This document shows, piece after piece, positions 33,974-42,654 of a DNA stretch of 64,000 nt. Every line of letters begins with the position of its first letter. Position 1 is the stretch's first letter. The position numbers were made by a program, and so were the translations under genes. The stretch is taken from assembly GCA_947501355.1 (NCBI GenBank), contig CANMVA010000001.1, forward strand, positions 1,000,001 to 1,064,000, read 5' to 3'. Origin of the DNA: an uncultured Paracoccaceae bacterium (GTDB lineage Bacteria > Pseudomonadota > Alphaproteobacteria > Rhodobacterales > Rhodobacteraceae). A model generated the notes under the pieces. That model was not told where the DNA came from, searched no databases, and was given only the letters and a program-made list of their open reading frames with translations.

Positions 33974-34105
33974 AACAGCGTCGGGCACCTTGGCAGCAGC
34001 AGAGTCGCATCAAATTAGCATGTTTTGAAATGCTGCGGTAGCGAAGGTGGGTGACAAGGAACGATTCGGGCGTTAAGCCGCACATATGCCAAAAGGGGGC
34101 CTGCC

Positions 34106-34783
34106 ATGAGCTTTGATCGTTCCGTCAAGATCGCACCGTCCATTCTGTCCGCAGATTTCGCCAATTTCGGGGCTGAGATTGAGGCTGTTGAGGGCCAGGG
34201 CGCCGATTGGATCCACGTAGACGTGATGGACGGGCATTTCGTGCCGAACATCACTTTTGGTGCCAGCACCTGCGCCGCGATCCGGCCCCATATCAAGACG
34301 ATCATGGACGTGCATTTGATGATCGCGCCCGTTGATCCCTATATCGAAGGCTTTGCCGAGGCGGGTGCGGATTTCATCACCGCGCATGTGGAGGCTGGGC
34401 CGCATATCCACCGCACGCTCCAAGCGATCCGGGGCGCTGGTGCGAAAGCAGGTGTCGCGCTGAACCCCGGCACGCCAGCGGACGCTGTGGTTGAGTTGTT
34501 GGATATGGTCGATCTGGTTTGCGTCATGACGGTCAACCCTGGCTTTGGCGGGCAGAAATTCATCGACATGACAGCCAAAGTGCGTCGCTTGCGCGAGATG
34601 ATCGGAGATCGTCCGATCCATATTGAGATTGATGGCGGGGTGACGCCGCAAACGGCGCCGCTGGTGGTCGAGGCAGGCGCGGATGTGCTGGTCGCAGGCT
34701 CTGCGGTGTTCAAGGGCGGGTCCGTGACCGATCCCGCCCCATACGGCGAAAATATCCGCGCGATCCGCGCGTCCTATACCTGA
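34106..34783 (+). CDS. rpe: Ribulose-phosphate 3-epimerase
   Basis: 225-residue TIM barrel. '[18 protein letters not shown]', '[18 protein letters not shown]' (metal His and catalytic Asp), 'MDVHLMI', '[11 protein letters not shown]' and '[12 protein letters not shown]' (second catalytic Asp) are all intact. Interconverts ribulose-5-phosphate and xylulose-5-phosphate in the pentose-phosphate and Calvin pathways. Single gene, divergent from the AraC gene and convergent with the protease gene, with the two stops one base apart. Confidence 0.96.
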   Translation: MSFDRSVKIAPSILSADFANFGAEIEAVEGQGADWIHVDVMDGHFVPNITFGASTCAAIRPHIKTIMDVHLMIAPVDPYIEGFAEAGADFITAHVEAGPHIHRTLQAIRGAGAKAGVALNPGTPADAVVELLDMVDLVCVMTVNPGFGGQKFIDMTAKVRRLREMIGDRPIHIEIDGGVTPQTAPLVVEAGADVLVAGSAVFKGGSVTDPAPYGENIRAIRASYT

Positions 34784-34784
34784 G

Positions 34785-36719
34785 TTAGACGGTGCCTACG
34801 ACCTCCTCGGCCGGATCAGACCGCCGCTGAGGCCGGGTGTGCGCGTCGGTCGGCAGACCCAAAGTCTCTGCCAGCATCCGCCCATACAGCGGGGCTGCGG
34901 CACTCGTGCCTGTCATCGCAAAAACACTTGTGCTGGTGAAACCGCTGGCCAGAACCCCCGCATGGGCCAGACCTTCGCCGACAAGAGCGCTTTTCTTGAC
35001 CGGATTGTCCTGTGACCGCTGCCCGCTGTAGATCGCGCGCGCGCGCCCCTTTGGACCCAAGGCGTCAGCGGCCACCACATGGATATGGTCGCGCACATAG
35101 CGCCCGCCGCCAAACGGCTTGTCAGGGTCCAGCGTCGCCATGGCAGACAAGGTGCCCGCGCGCGTAATGCGACTGTCACCCACATCGTAGCGCAAGGGCC
35201 GCCCGGTCGGATCCCGCTCGATATAGCCGGGTTCAAACAGACGGGCCTGCCGACCGCGGGGCCGATATCCGACGATGTTGTCGTCGCGCTGCACCCGGAC
35301 GCTGATCTGAGGTTTGGCGCCTGGCATGTCCTCCATCAGGATCGCGTAATCGCCAGGCTGCGTGCGGTAGGTGGTTGTGCTGAAGGCCGTCGTGGGCCGC
35401 AGCGCGAGGATAAGGCGGGGCCTGACCCGCCCGGCGCCATAGACATGCAGCAGGTAATAGGCGCTGGCGATGTGGCTTGAGCCGTCCCAAAGCTCCCAGG
35501 TTTCTTCAAACCGCGGAACCTCGTCCAGCGCGGCAATGCGCCCATCAGGCAGGCGCAGGGTCAGCGCAAGGGATGTCTCGCGAGGATCCTCGAAAAAGTC
35601 CTGCAAAGGACGTTCAGGCAACCAGATTTCGGTAAAGTTGGGGGTTGCATCGTCGCTTGGCACGCGCAAGGTCAGGCTGGCAAGACCGTCCTTGTCCCAA
35701 TCATCGGCGTCCAGTTCCGCATGGAGCCGCGATTGCGCATGATTGCCCGCAGGCAAGGTCATATGCACCTCGCGCCCCGCCGCCAGCGCGCTTTGCACCG
35801 CATCAAACATCGCGCGTTCCACCGGATGCGTGCCGTCACAGGGGCCGGCGGTGAAGCCGAGGCTGATATTGATGATCAGCGGCAGGGGTTTGCCGTCCGG
35901 GCCGGTCATCGTGGCGGATAAGGCTAGGATTTCATCCAGCAAAGCCGGGATATAGGCCGCCGCGATGGAGCCGGATGTGTCGATGATTGCCGAGGACGGC
36001 AGATCGACGCCGATCATGGGGCGGGTCGTGACACCATCGGCCATATCCGCCCCCGCCAGCAGATCAGCAACCTGTGTGCCGTGCGGTGCCGGCAGGCTGA
36101 GCGGGCGCACATTGCGACGCCCGTCCGATTGTCGCCGGGCTGTCTTGGTATAGACGTTGATCTCGTGGAACTGGCCCGTGGCCGGGTTCAGGCCCGCCTG
36201 CATCAGCTCGGCAATGTCCGAGCGTCCCAGCACGCTGAACGCACCCGTGCCTGTGGGCAGCATCAGATGCGAGAACCGTGACACCGGCACGACCGTGTCG
36301 CCTTCCGGTGGTGTGCAGAACCGCCCATTCGCAAAGGCGATGCCACTGTCGATGACCGCCATCACAACGCTGCCCTCTGGATAGCTTTGTGGCGTGTCCG
36401 CGCCGCTTTCCCGCTCGATCAGGGGCCGCCTCTCGGCCCCGTCGCCTGCGGCCCCGATGGGGGCTTCGGCATACATGTCGGTCACTAGCGGGGCGGTGCC
36501 TTTCAGCCCGTCAATACGCGACGACGCATTCTGCGGCGCGGTTGTTTCCGGGTGGTTGGCCTCGGAATAACTGGCCGTGTCGCGCAACGAGATGCGGATC
36601 GGATTATTGGTGGCGTCAATGCCGCGTCGGCGCAGCCCCGCGGTCCAGTCGAAATCGACATAGGCCGCGTTGTAGACCGAGCCGTCAACCGGAACGCCCC
36701 GTTGCCATTTCAGGGTCAT
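34785..36719 (-). CDS. S8 family subtilisin-like serine protease
   Basis: 644 residues from the ATG at 36719, which overlaps the PAP2/haloperoxidase stop (ATGA). The catalytic triad is visible: Asp in 'VMAVIDSGIAF' (about 152), His in 'PAPHGTQVADLL' (about 218), oxyanion Asn in 'TLPAGNHAQS', and Ser in 'MTGTSAAAPLYG' (about 605). No signal peptide or prodomain is evident. A stretch of about 140 residues precedes the Asp, and about 250 residues of insertion separate Asn and Ser. Likely cytosolic or exported by an unusual route. Coupled translation with the haloperoxidase-like protein suggests they act together; the protein target is unknown. Confidence 0.88.
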   Translation of the reverse strand: MTLKWQRGVPVDGSVYNAAYVDFDWTAGLRRRGIDATNNPIRISLRDTASYSEANHPETTAPQNASSRIDGLKGTAPLVTDMYAEAPIGAAGDGAERRPLIERESGADTPQSYPEGSVVMAVIDSGIAFANGRFCTPPEGDTVVPVSRFSHLMLPTGTGAFSVLGRSDIAELMQAGLNPATGQFHEINVYTKTARRQSDGRRNVRPLSLPAPHGTQVADLLAGADMADGVTTRPMIGVDLPSSAIIDTSGSIAAAYIPALLDEILALSATMTGPDGKPLPLIINISLGFTAGPCDGTHPVERAMFDAVQSALAAGREVHMTLPAGNHAQSRLHAELDADDWDKDGLASLTLRVPSDDATPNFTEIWLPERPLQDFFEDPRETSLALTLRLPDGRIAALDEVPRFEETWELWDGSSHIASAYYLLHVYGAGRVRPRLILALRPTTAFSTTTYRTQPGDYAILMEDMPGAKPQISVRVQRDDNIVGYRPRGRQARLFEPGYIERDPTGRPLRYDVGDSRITRAGTLSAMATLDPDKPFGGGRYVRDHIHVVAADALGPKGRARAIYSGQRSQDNPVKKSALVGEGLAHAGVLASGFTSTSVFAMTGTSAAAPLYGRMLAETLGLPTDAHTRPQRRSDPAEEVVGTV

Positions 36720-37804
36720 GCGCTCAGCCCCGGCCACTCGGCTTTCACGCGGCTCCATAGCTCGTCGAGCAGCGCACGGTCATAGTCATTGGCTTTCGGT
36801 CCTGCGGGGTCCGCGTTGCGCAGTGCGGCCAGAGTGTTGCCATGCTGCCCGTCCAGTGTCAGCAGGTTGAAGTCGTAATTGGCATCCGAGGTATCGGGGG
36901 CTGGCACGCTGACAGCAGTCCAGCTTTTGCCGCTCTCAATGCGCGTTGGATCAAGCCGCCCCATGAACTGATGCGCCAGCGCAGAGCCCAGCAGCGCGCC
37001 CACGCGGCTGTCGACGGGGTAATGCACCCCGGCAACCGTGCGGTTCTGCGCGATGCGGGCGGCCTGACGCCGGTAGATCGGCGCGGCGGAGGGGTCCAGC
37101 GCCGACAGAATCTCGGCCAGCAGGAAGGCCTGTGTCGCATGACCGCTGGGATAGGCACTGTGGCCGGGTGTCTTGATGACCGGGTTGATCTGGGGCGACA
37201 GATCATTCGGGCGTGGCACGGCGCAGATCGCTTTGACCTGAACAATGGTGGGCGTTGCAGCTTCTAGCGCGGTTAGCATCAGCTTGATCGTCCAGGCCCG
37301 GCGGCGCGGATCAAGGCGCACAGATGCCGAATAAAATGACATCAAATCGTTGATCTGAATAAGGATTTCGGCGTTCCGATCGCGGCGGAGATCGCCATCC
37401 TGATGCACACGGTTCAATTGCGCCTTGAAAGGCTCAATATCGTTGGGGGCCACGATGCTCGCGATAATCTCACCATCCGAAGACACCACAGCCGCGCCGT
37501 TATCATGGGCCGTTGCAATCGGACCGCCCAAGGCGCGGGTCAGCATCAGCGACAGATGCGCGCCGGGGGCGGCTGTGAAAAGATCGGTTGGTGTGTGGGT
37601 GCCAAGGGCGACGTCCCGGACAAGCGCAGGGTTGAACGGGCCGGTGATGCCTTCACCCGCTGCGGCCAAAGCCGCACTCAGGAGCCCTCCGCCGCCCTTA
37701 CGTCCGCCGCCTTCCCAATTTTCCCAGTTTTCCCAGTTCTCCCAATTCTCCCAGTTCTCCCAATTTTCCCAGTTTTCCCAATTCTCGAGGCTTGCGAATG
37801 GCAT
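36716..37804 (-). CDS. PAP2/vanadium-dependent haloperoxidase-like protein with N-terminal (Glu-Asn-Trp)8 repeat
   Basis: 362 residues. Residues 7-30 are eight exact Glu-Asn-Trp repeats, followed by a Gly/Arg/Lys linker. The rest is helical with the PAP2/haloperoxidase signature: 'VKAICAVPRP' (K-x6-RP), 'AYPSGHATQ' (PSGH) and 'NRTVAGVHYPVDSR' (R-x6-H-x4-D type). No signal peptide or TM is seen, unlike lipid phosphatases, so the vanadium haloperoxidase or soluble acid phosphatase branch is likelier. Whether it binds vanadate cannot be read from sequence. First gene of a two-gene unit with the S8 protease, divergent from the SARP-like regulator. The repeat has no counterpart I know of. Confidence 0.82.
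   Translation of the reverse strand: MPFASLENWENWENWENWENWENWENWENWEGGGRKGGGGLLSAALAAAGEGITGPFNPALVRDVALGTHTPTDLFTAAPGAHLSLMLTRALGGPIATAHDNGAAVVSSDGEIIASIVAPNDIEPFKAQLNRVHQDGDLRRDRNAEILIQINDLMSFYSASVRLDPRRRAWTIKLMLTALEAATPTIVQVKAICAVPRPNDLSPQINPVIKTPGHSAYPSGHATQAFLLAEILSALDPSAAPIYRRQAARIAQNRTVAGVHYPVDSRVGALLGSALAHQFMGRLDPTRIESGKSWTAVSVPAPDTSDANYDFNLLTLDGQHGNTLAALRNADPAGPKANDYDRALLDELWSRVKAEWPGLSA
37712..37783 (-). repeat. Eight 9-base tandem repeats encoding Asn-Trp-Glu units
   Basis: On the plus strand the units read TTCCCAATT, TTCCCAGTT or CTCCCAATT/CTCCCAGTT, eight copies over 72 bases. Variation is only at synonymous third positions (AAT/AAC, GAA/GAG). Because the unit is a multiple of three, copy-number change would alter the protein length without a frameshift. 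Confidence 0.95.
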
Positions 37805-37963
37805 GTCATAATCTCCCGTTAAAATTTTGTTAAAGATGCATAATGGCGGGGCGTCATACTCTGTTCATTGCTTTCGTTGACGCTTTTTTCACGCTACTCG
37901 GCGGGATTTGGTCAAATCGGGCAAGTTTGCTATCGTAAATTGACGCTGGGTGAGGAGTGGTCC

Positions 37964-39553
37964 GTGGCGCTGGAATTGACATTGGTAGGTCCCATGCGTC
38001 TGGAGGACGCAAATGGCGTCAGTTATGGCCCCAAAAGCATGAAGGCGCGCGGGATGCTGGTGCTTTTGGCGCTGGCCCCGGATCACCGTCGCCCGCGCGG
38101 TTGGCTACAAGAACGGTTGTGGAGCGACCGCTCCCCTGATCAAGGCAAGCAGAGCATGCGCCAATGCCTGACCGAGCTGCGCCGCCATCTTGGCCCGCAT
38201 AAGACAGGCTTGATCACCGAAGGCGGCGTTGTCGCCCTTGATCAATCGGTCATCCGGGTGGATCCGGTGCTGCAACAGGACCCACGTTTCGAGGCTGGCC
38301 AAGAGCTGTGCGAAGACCTTGACGTAAAGGACGGCAAGTTCCGCGAATGGCTCGACGATCAGCGCGCCAAGCTGATGCAGGGGGCCGACCGCGCCCGTGA
38401 AGCGATGCGGGCGCAATCCATCCAGCACGGGCCTCCCAAAACGCCTGTGGTCGCGCTGGCCCAGCACGACCCGGAAGGCGCGGAAGAAAAGTTTTTTATC
38501 CAGATTTTCAACGATCATCTGGCGCGCGACCTCAAGGAATACGGGGCGATTTCCGTGGTGCCCGAAGGGCAGGTCCCGGTCGGGGCAGAGCTGTTGCGCG
38601 TGAAATCTGATCACTATCGCAATGGCCGTTTCTGGCACGCCCATGTCCATATGGAGCTCGCCTCGGACCACCAGTATCTGTGGTCCGACACCCGCAAGAT
38701 CGAAGTGCACGGCGCGCCGCCCATCGAAGATCTGGAAATGCAGGTGCTGATTGGCAAGACCGCGACGCGCGTGATGAATGAGGTCATGCAGCGCCATGGG
38801 GACAGTGCGGCGGGGCTTTTCTTTCGGGCGCAGTCGCTGATTTTCTCGCTCGACAAGAACGCGATGGAGCAGGCCGATGATCTGCTGCAACGCGCGTTCG
38901 AGTTGGAGCCGCGCGCGGTTTATCTCAGCTGGCGGTCTTTCCTGCGCGTCAGCCTGCTGCTGGAGCATCGCTCTTGCGACAAGGATAAAACCTTTCAGGA
39001 AATCAATGATTTCGTCGCGACATCCTTGGTGATGGATGGGGCCAATTCCATGGTCCTCGCGATGGCCGCCCAAGCTCGCCTCGCCGCCGAGCGTGATGCA
39101 GGCGGTGCGCTGTCGCTTGCGCGCCGCGCGATTGATCTGAACCGCGCCAATCCCTACGCGTGGGCGTTTGTTGCGATCTGTCAGGTGCGCAGCGGGCAGA
39201 TGGAGGATGCGCATACCTCCGCCATCCGTGCGCGCTATCTGGCGCGCGCGACGCCCTTTGTTTTCTGGTGGGATATGCTGTGCTGCCTGACCGCCATTTC
39301 GCTGGATCGGATCGACGATGCGATCCGTTTCGGCGAGGCCGCGCGCGCCTATTTGCCAACTTATCGCCCCGCGTTGCGCTATCTTTATGCGCTTTACGAG
39401 TCGCAAGGCGTTCCAGAATCAGCATTGGAGCGGTTGAAGGTGCTGATGCAGGTCGAGCCGGATTTCAAACCGTCCTTGCTGCGCGATCCGGATTATCCAT
39501 CGGCCACGCTGCGCAACTCCAAACTGATCGAGAAAGTGCCCGAAGACAGCTAG
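37964..39553 (+). CDS. SARP-like winged-helix transcriptional regulator with TPR region
   Basis: 529 residues from GTG 37964, chosen for GAGGAG 6 bases upstream; the frame is open further but without a binding site. Residues about 1-95 form an OmpR/SARP-type winged helix: 'LVGPMRLEDANG', 'ARGMLVLLALAPDHRRPRGWLQERLW', 'SMRQCLTELRRHL'. The middle (about 150-280) is a mixed domain as in adenylate-cyclase-like/TPR regulators. The C-terminal half (about 290-510) is helical TPR-like. Divergent from the haloperoxidase-protease pair, so it probably controls it; the signal is unknown. The 3' end overlaps the convergent Lrp gene by a few bases. Confidence 0.75.
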   Translation: MALELTLVGPMRLEDANGVSYGPKSMKARGMLVLLALAPDHRRPRGWLQERLWSDRSPDQGKQSMRQCLTELRRHLGPHKTGLITEGGVVALDQSVIRVDPVLQQDPRFEAGQELCEDLDVKDGKFREWLDDQRAKLMQGADRAREAMRAQSIQHGPPKTPVVALAQHDPEGAEEKFFIQIFNDHLARDLKEYGAISVVPEGQVPVGAELLRVKSDHYRNGRFWHAHVHMELASDHQYLWSDTRKIEVHGAPPIEDLEMQVLIGKTATRVMNEVMQRHGDSAAGLFFRAQSLIFSLDKNAMEQADDLLQRAFELEPRAVYLSWRSFLRVSLLLEHRSCDKDKTFQEINDFVATSLVMDGANSMVLAMAAQARLAAERDAGGALSLARRAIDLNRANPYAWAFVAICQVRSGQMEDAHTSAIRARYLARATPFVFWWDMLCCLTAISLDRIDDAIRFGEAARAYLPTYRPALRYLYALYESQGVPESALERLKVLMQVEPDFKPSLLRDPDYPSATLRNSKLIEKVPEDS

Positions 39554-39981
39554 GCTTTCGCCGCATCCAGCAGCAGGCATGTCTCGGAGTTCAGCACCCC
39601 CGGCACCTCGCGCACCTCGCGCAACACGCGGTCAAACTCGGCCAGTGTTCCGGTCTCGATCCAGCCGATCAGGTCCCATTTGCCGTTCGTCGTGTGCAGC
39701 GCCGTGATCTCGGGCAGGCGCTGAAGGGCGCGGGTGACGCTGCGCGCGCGCGGCCCTTCCACCGCGATCATCATGACCGCATGGACCCGGTCATCGCTGC
39801 CCATCGCATCCAACTCAACCGTGAAGCGCTGGATGGTGCCGGTGGCGATCAGGCGATCCAGCCGCGTTTGCACAGTGCTGCGGGACATGCCAAGCATATG
39901 CGCCAAGGTCGTGATCGACGCGCGCCCGTCTTGTTTCAGAGCGGCAATCAGGTGGCGGTCGGTTTGGTCGAGGTTTTGCAT
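39550..39981 (-). CDS. Lrp/AsnC-family regulator, divergent from arginase
   Basis: 143 residues from the ATG at 39981 (MQNLDQTDRH). N-terminal HTH ('LDQTDRHLIAALKQDGRASITTLAHMLGMSRSTVQTRLDRL') and C-terminal RAM ligand-binding domain ('AVMMIAVEG', 'ALHTTNGKWDLIGWIE'). Lrp proteins form octamers responding to amino acids. Its position opposite arginase and ornithine cyclodeaminase makes it the likely arginine/ornithine-responsive regulator. This is inferred. Confidence 0.88.
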   Translation of the reverse strand: MQNLDQTDRHLIAALKQDGRASITTLAHMLGMSRSTVQTRLDRLIATGTIQRFTVELDAMGSDDRVHAVMMIAVEGPRARSVTRALQRLPEITALHTTNGKWDLIGWIETGTLAEFDRVLREVREVPGVLNSETCLLLDAAKA

Positions 39982-40004
39982 ATTGACGGTAAGGCTAATC
40001 AAAA

Positions 40005-40019
40005 TGCTTTATATAAGCA
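40005..40019. promoter_or_regulatory. Lrp-type operator candidate in the arginase intergenic region
   Basis: TGCTT-TATAT-AAGCA, a 15-base AT-centred palindrome between the divergent Lrp and arginase genes, resembles the symmetric AT-rich sites bound by Lrp-family proteins. The about 118-base gap is the most AT-rich stretch nearby. Confidence 0.4.
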
Positions 40020-40099
40020 ATAAACTGCGCAGTTCTTACGCTAAATTGTCTTCTCTGGTATGCCGATATTGAGGGTAACGCAACGCCAGAGGGTTTTTC

Positions 40100-41032
40100 A
40101 TGCAACCTTTACACTGCGCCCTCGTAGGTGCTCCTGTCCAAAGCGGGGCCAGCCAGCCCGGATGCCTGATGGGGCCGGACGCTTACCGCACCGCCGGTCT
40201 GGCCAAGACGTTGCGCTGTCTGGGCCATGACGTGACCGATCTGGGCAATGTCGCCGCCACAGTGGACAATATCTCTCCACCCGCTGGCAGTGCCGCCCAT
40301 GATCTGGGCGAAACGGTCGGTTGGTCCCGCGCCCTTGAAGCAGCCGCCTATGACGCGGCTCGGCAGGCTGATTTACCAATTTTTCTGGGGGGCGATCATT
40401 CGCTCTCCATCGGCACCGTGCCGGGCATCGCCCGCCATTCCGCCGATCTGGGCCGCCCGCAATTCGTCCTCTGGCTCGACGCGCACCCGGATATTCACAC
40501 TGTGCACAGCACCAGCAGCGGCAATCTGCACGGCACGCCGGTGGCCTATTTCATGGGGCTTGAGGGTTTCGAGGGGCTCTATCCGCCGCTCAAAACGCCT
40601 GTTCCTGCGCCCAATATCTGCATGATGGGCATTCGGTCAGTGGACCCGGCAGAAAACGCAGCCCTCGCTGCCCATGATGTCACGGTCCATGACATGCGCG
40701 CGATTGACGAGCATGGCATCGCGGGGCCTCTCCGCGCCTTTCTGGAGCGTGTAAGTGCCGCCAAAGGCGCGCTGCATGTCAGCCTTGATGTCGACTTTCT
40801 GGAACCCGCAATTGCCCCCGCCGTCGGCACAACCGTCCCCGGCGGTGCCACCTTTCGCGAGGCGCATCTGGTGATGGAGATGCTCTGCGACAGTGGCCTC
40901 GTCACTTCCCTCGATCTGGTCGAGCTGAACCCCTTTCTCGATGAACGCGGGCGCACCGCGCAATTGATGGTCGATCTGACGGCCTCCCTTCTGGGGCGCA
41001 AGGTCCTCGATCGCCCAACACGGAGTTTTTGA
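40100..41032 (+). CDS. rocF: Arginase
   Basis: 310 residues. Binuclear manganese ligands in 'LGGDHSLSIGT', 'WLDAHPDIHT' and 'SLDVDFLEP'; the C-terminal 'LVELNPFLDERGRTAQL' is typical of arginase rather than agmatinase. Hydrolyses L-arginine to ornithine and urea. The next gene, ornithine cyclodeaminase, starts one base after its stop, giving a two-gene arginine-to-proline unit under the divergent Lrp regulator. Confidence 0.95.
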   Translation: MQPLHCALVGAPVQSGASQPGCLMGPDAYRTAGLAKTLRCLGHDVTDLGNVAATVDNISPPAGSAAHDLGETVGWSRALEAAAYDAARQADLPIFLGGDHSLSIGTVPGIARHSADLGRPQFVLWLDAHPDIHTVHSTSSGNLHGTPVAYFMGLEGFEGLYPPLKTPVPAPNICMMGIRSVDPAENAALAAHDVTVHDMRAIDEHGIAGPLRAFLERVSAAKGALHVSLDVDFLEPAIAPAVGTTVPGGATFREAHLVMEMLCDSGLVTSLDLVELNPFLDERGRTAQLMVDLTASLLGRKVLDRPTRSF

Positions 41033-41033
41033 T

Positions 41034-42080
41034 ATGAAACCAACACCTTCCACGCTCGCTTTGGTGCCGTTTGTCAGCGTCGATGACATGATGAAGATCG
41101 TGAACACCATCGGCCCCGCCAAGATGATCGCCGAAATCGCCGCCTATATCGAGGCTGATTTCCTGCGGTGGGAGCAGTTCGACAAGACCCCGCGCGTCGC
41201 CTCGCATTCCCGTGAAGGCGTGATTGAGTTGATGCCGACCAGCGATGGCGAAACCTATGGCTTCAAATACGTCAACGGCCACCCTGCCAACATGGCGCGC
41301 GGCTTCCAGACGGTGACGGCGTTTGGCGTACTGGCCAATGTCGCCAATGGCTATCCGGTTTTGCTGTCCGAGATGACGATCCTGACCGCGCTGCGGACGG
41401 CGGCGACGTCCGTGGTGGCTGCCAAATACCTCGCTCCGAAAGGCGCGCGCACCATGGCCATGATCGGCAACGGCGCCCAATGCGAGTTCCAAGCGCTGGG
41501 CTTCCGCGAAGTTCTGGGGATCGAGACGGTTCGGCTCTTTGATATTGACCCTGCTGCCACCGCGAAGGCGGCCAAAAACCTCGAAGGGCATGGGCTGACG
41601 GTGATCCCTTGCACGACTGCGCAAGACGCTGTCACTGGCGCGCAGATCATCACGACCTGCACCGCAGACAAGCAATACGCAACGATCCTGACCGACAATA
41701 TGGTTGGCGCAGGTGTACATCTGAACGCCATCGGCGGCGATTGTCCGGGTAAGACGGAGTTGCACCGCGATATTCTGCTGCGCAGCGATATTTTCGTCGA
41801 GTACCCGCCTCAGACCCGCATCGAAGGCGAGATCCAGCAGCTGGAAGAGGATCATCCGGTTACAGAGCTGTGGCAAGTAATTGCGGGAAAGACCGAAGGT
41901 CGCCGCGACGCACGTCAGATCACGCTTTTCGACTCGGTCGGGTTCGCGACGGAAGACTTCAGCGCCCTGCGCTACATTCGCGATCAGCTTGATCGGACGG
42001 GGCATTTTGTCGAGCTGGATATGCTCGCCGACCCCGACGATACGCGTGATCTCTTCGGAATGGTGCAGCGCGCGGGCTAG
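41034..42080 (+). CDS. Ornithine cyclodeaminase
   Basis: 348 residues of the OCD/mu-crystallin family. 'GYPVLLSEMTILTALRTAATS' with the substrate-binding Arg, Rossmann loop 'MAMIGNGAQCEFQAL', 'LFDIDPAATAK', and 'HLNAIGGDCPGKTEL' with the catalytic Asp region. Converts L-ornithine to L-proline and ammonia using bound NAD+. Follows arginase by one base and supplies proline to PutA, encoded just beyond. Its 3' end overlaps the convergent PutR gene by 4 bases. Confidence 0.93.
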   Translation: MKPTPSTLALVPFVSVDDMMKIVNTIGPAKMIAEIAAYIEADFLRWEQFDKTPRVASHSREGVIELMPTSDGETYGFKYVNGHPANMARGFQTVTAFGVLANVANGYPVLLSEMTILTALRTAATSVVAAKYLAPKGARTMAMIGNGAQCEFQALGFREVLGIETVRLFDIDPAATAKAAKNLEGHGLTVIPCTTAQDAVTGAQIITTCTADKQYATILTDNMVGAGVHLNAIGGDCPGKTELHRDILLRSDIFVEYPPQTRIEGEIQQLEEDHPVTELWQVIAGKTEGRRDARQITLFDSVGFATEDFSALRYIRDQLDRTGHFVELDMLADPDDTRDLFGMVQRAG

Positions 42081-42556
42081 TCGAGGACCGCGTTGCCCTT
42101 CACGGCCTCCATCGCCACATAGGTGGAGGTTTGGGCGACATGGGGCAGCGCGCTCAACTCTTCGCCAAGAAAGGCACGGTAGTCGGTGATACCTGTCGTG
42201 CGGACCTTGAGCAGGTAGTCGAAATTGCCCGCGATCATGTGGCATTCCTCAATCTCGGGCAGGGCCTGAACGGCGGCATTGAAGGCCGCCAAAGCCGCGG
42301 CACGGGTATCGGAGAGTTTGACCTCGACAAAGGCAACGTGCTCCAACCCCAGCTTGATCGGATCCAGCAGCGCGCGGTAGCCTAGGATATAGCCTTCCGC
42401 CTCGAGCCGTTTAAGCCGCGCATGGCAGGGGGTTTTCGACAGGCCGACGCGGGTCGCAAGTTCGGTCATCGTGATGCGCCCATCTTGCGAGACCGCGTCG
42501 ATGATCTTGCGATCAAAGCTATCAAGTGTTCCATCTTGCGCGCGTTGAGAGATCAT
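42077..42556 (-). CDS. putR: Lrp/AsnC-family proline dehydrogenase regulator
   Basis: 159 residues. HTH at about 15-60 ('FDRKIIDAVSQDGRITMTELATRVGLSKTPCHARLKRLEAEG') and RAM domain ('HMIAGNFDYLLKVRTTGITDYRAFLGEEL'). Divergent from putA at about 100 bases, the arrangement of PutR, the proline-responsive activator of putA in alphaproteobacteria. The name rests on this context plus family resemblance. Confidence 0.88.
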   Translation of the reverse strand: MISQRAQDGTLDSFDRKIIDAVSQDGRITMTELATRVGLSKTPCHARLKRLEAEGYILGYRALLDPIKLGLEHVAFVEVKLSDTRAAALAAFNAAVQALPEIEECHMIAGNFDYLLKVRTTGITDYRAFLGEELSALPHVAQTSTYVAMEAVKGNAVLD

Positions 42557-42654
42557 TTTGGTTTGCCTATCGAGACGAAATAAGACGGAATGCCTACCCT
42601 ACAACGATACCAAGGACACATTGGAAGCGCAAATCAGCGATAGAAAGGGGTGCC

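Noticed and set aside
37712-37783. Short tandem repeats as a CRISPR array
   Set aside because: Units are 9 bases without spacers and encode ENW triplets inside a gene; no cas genes.
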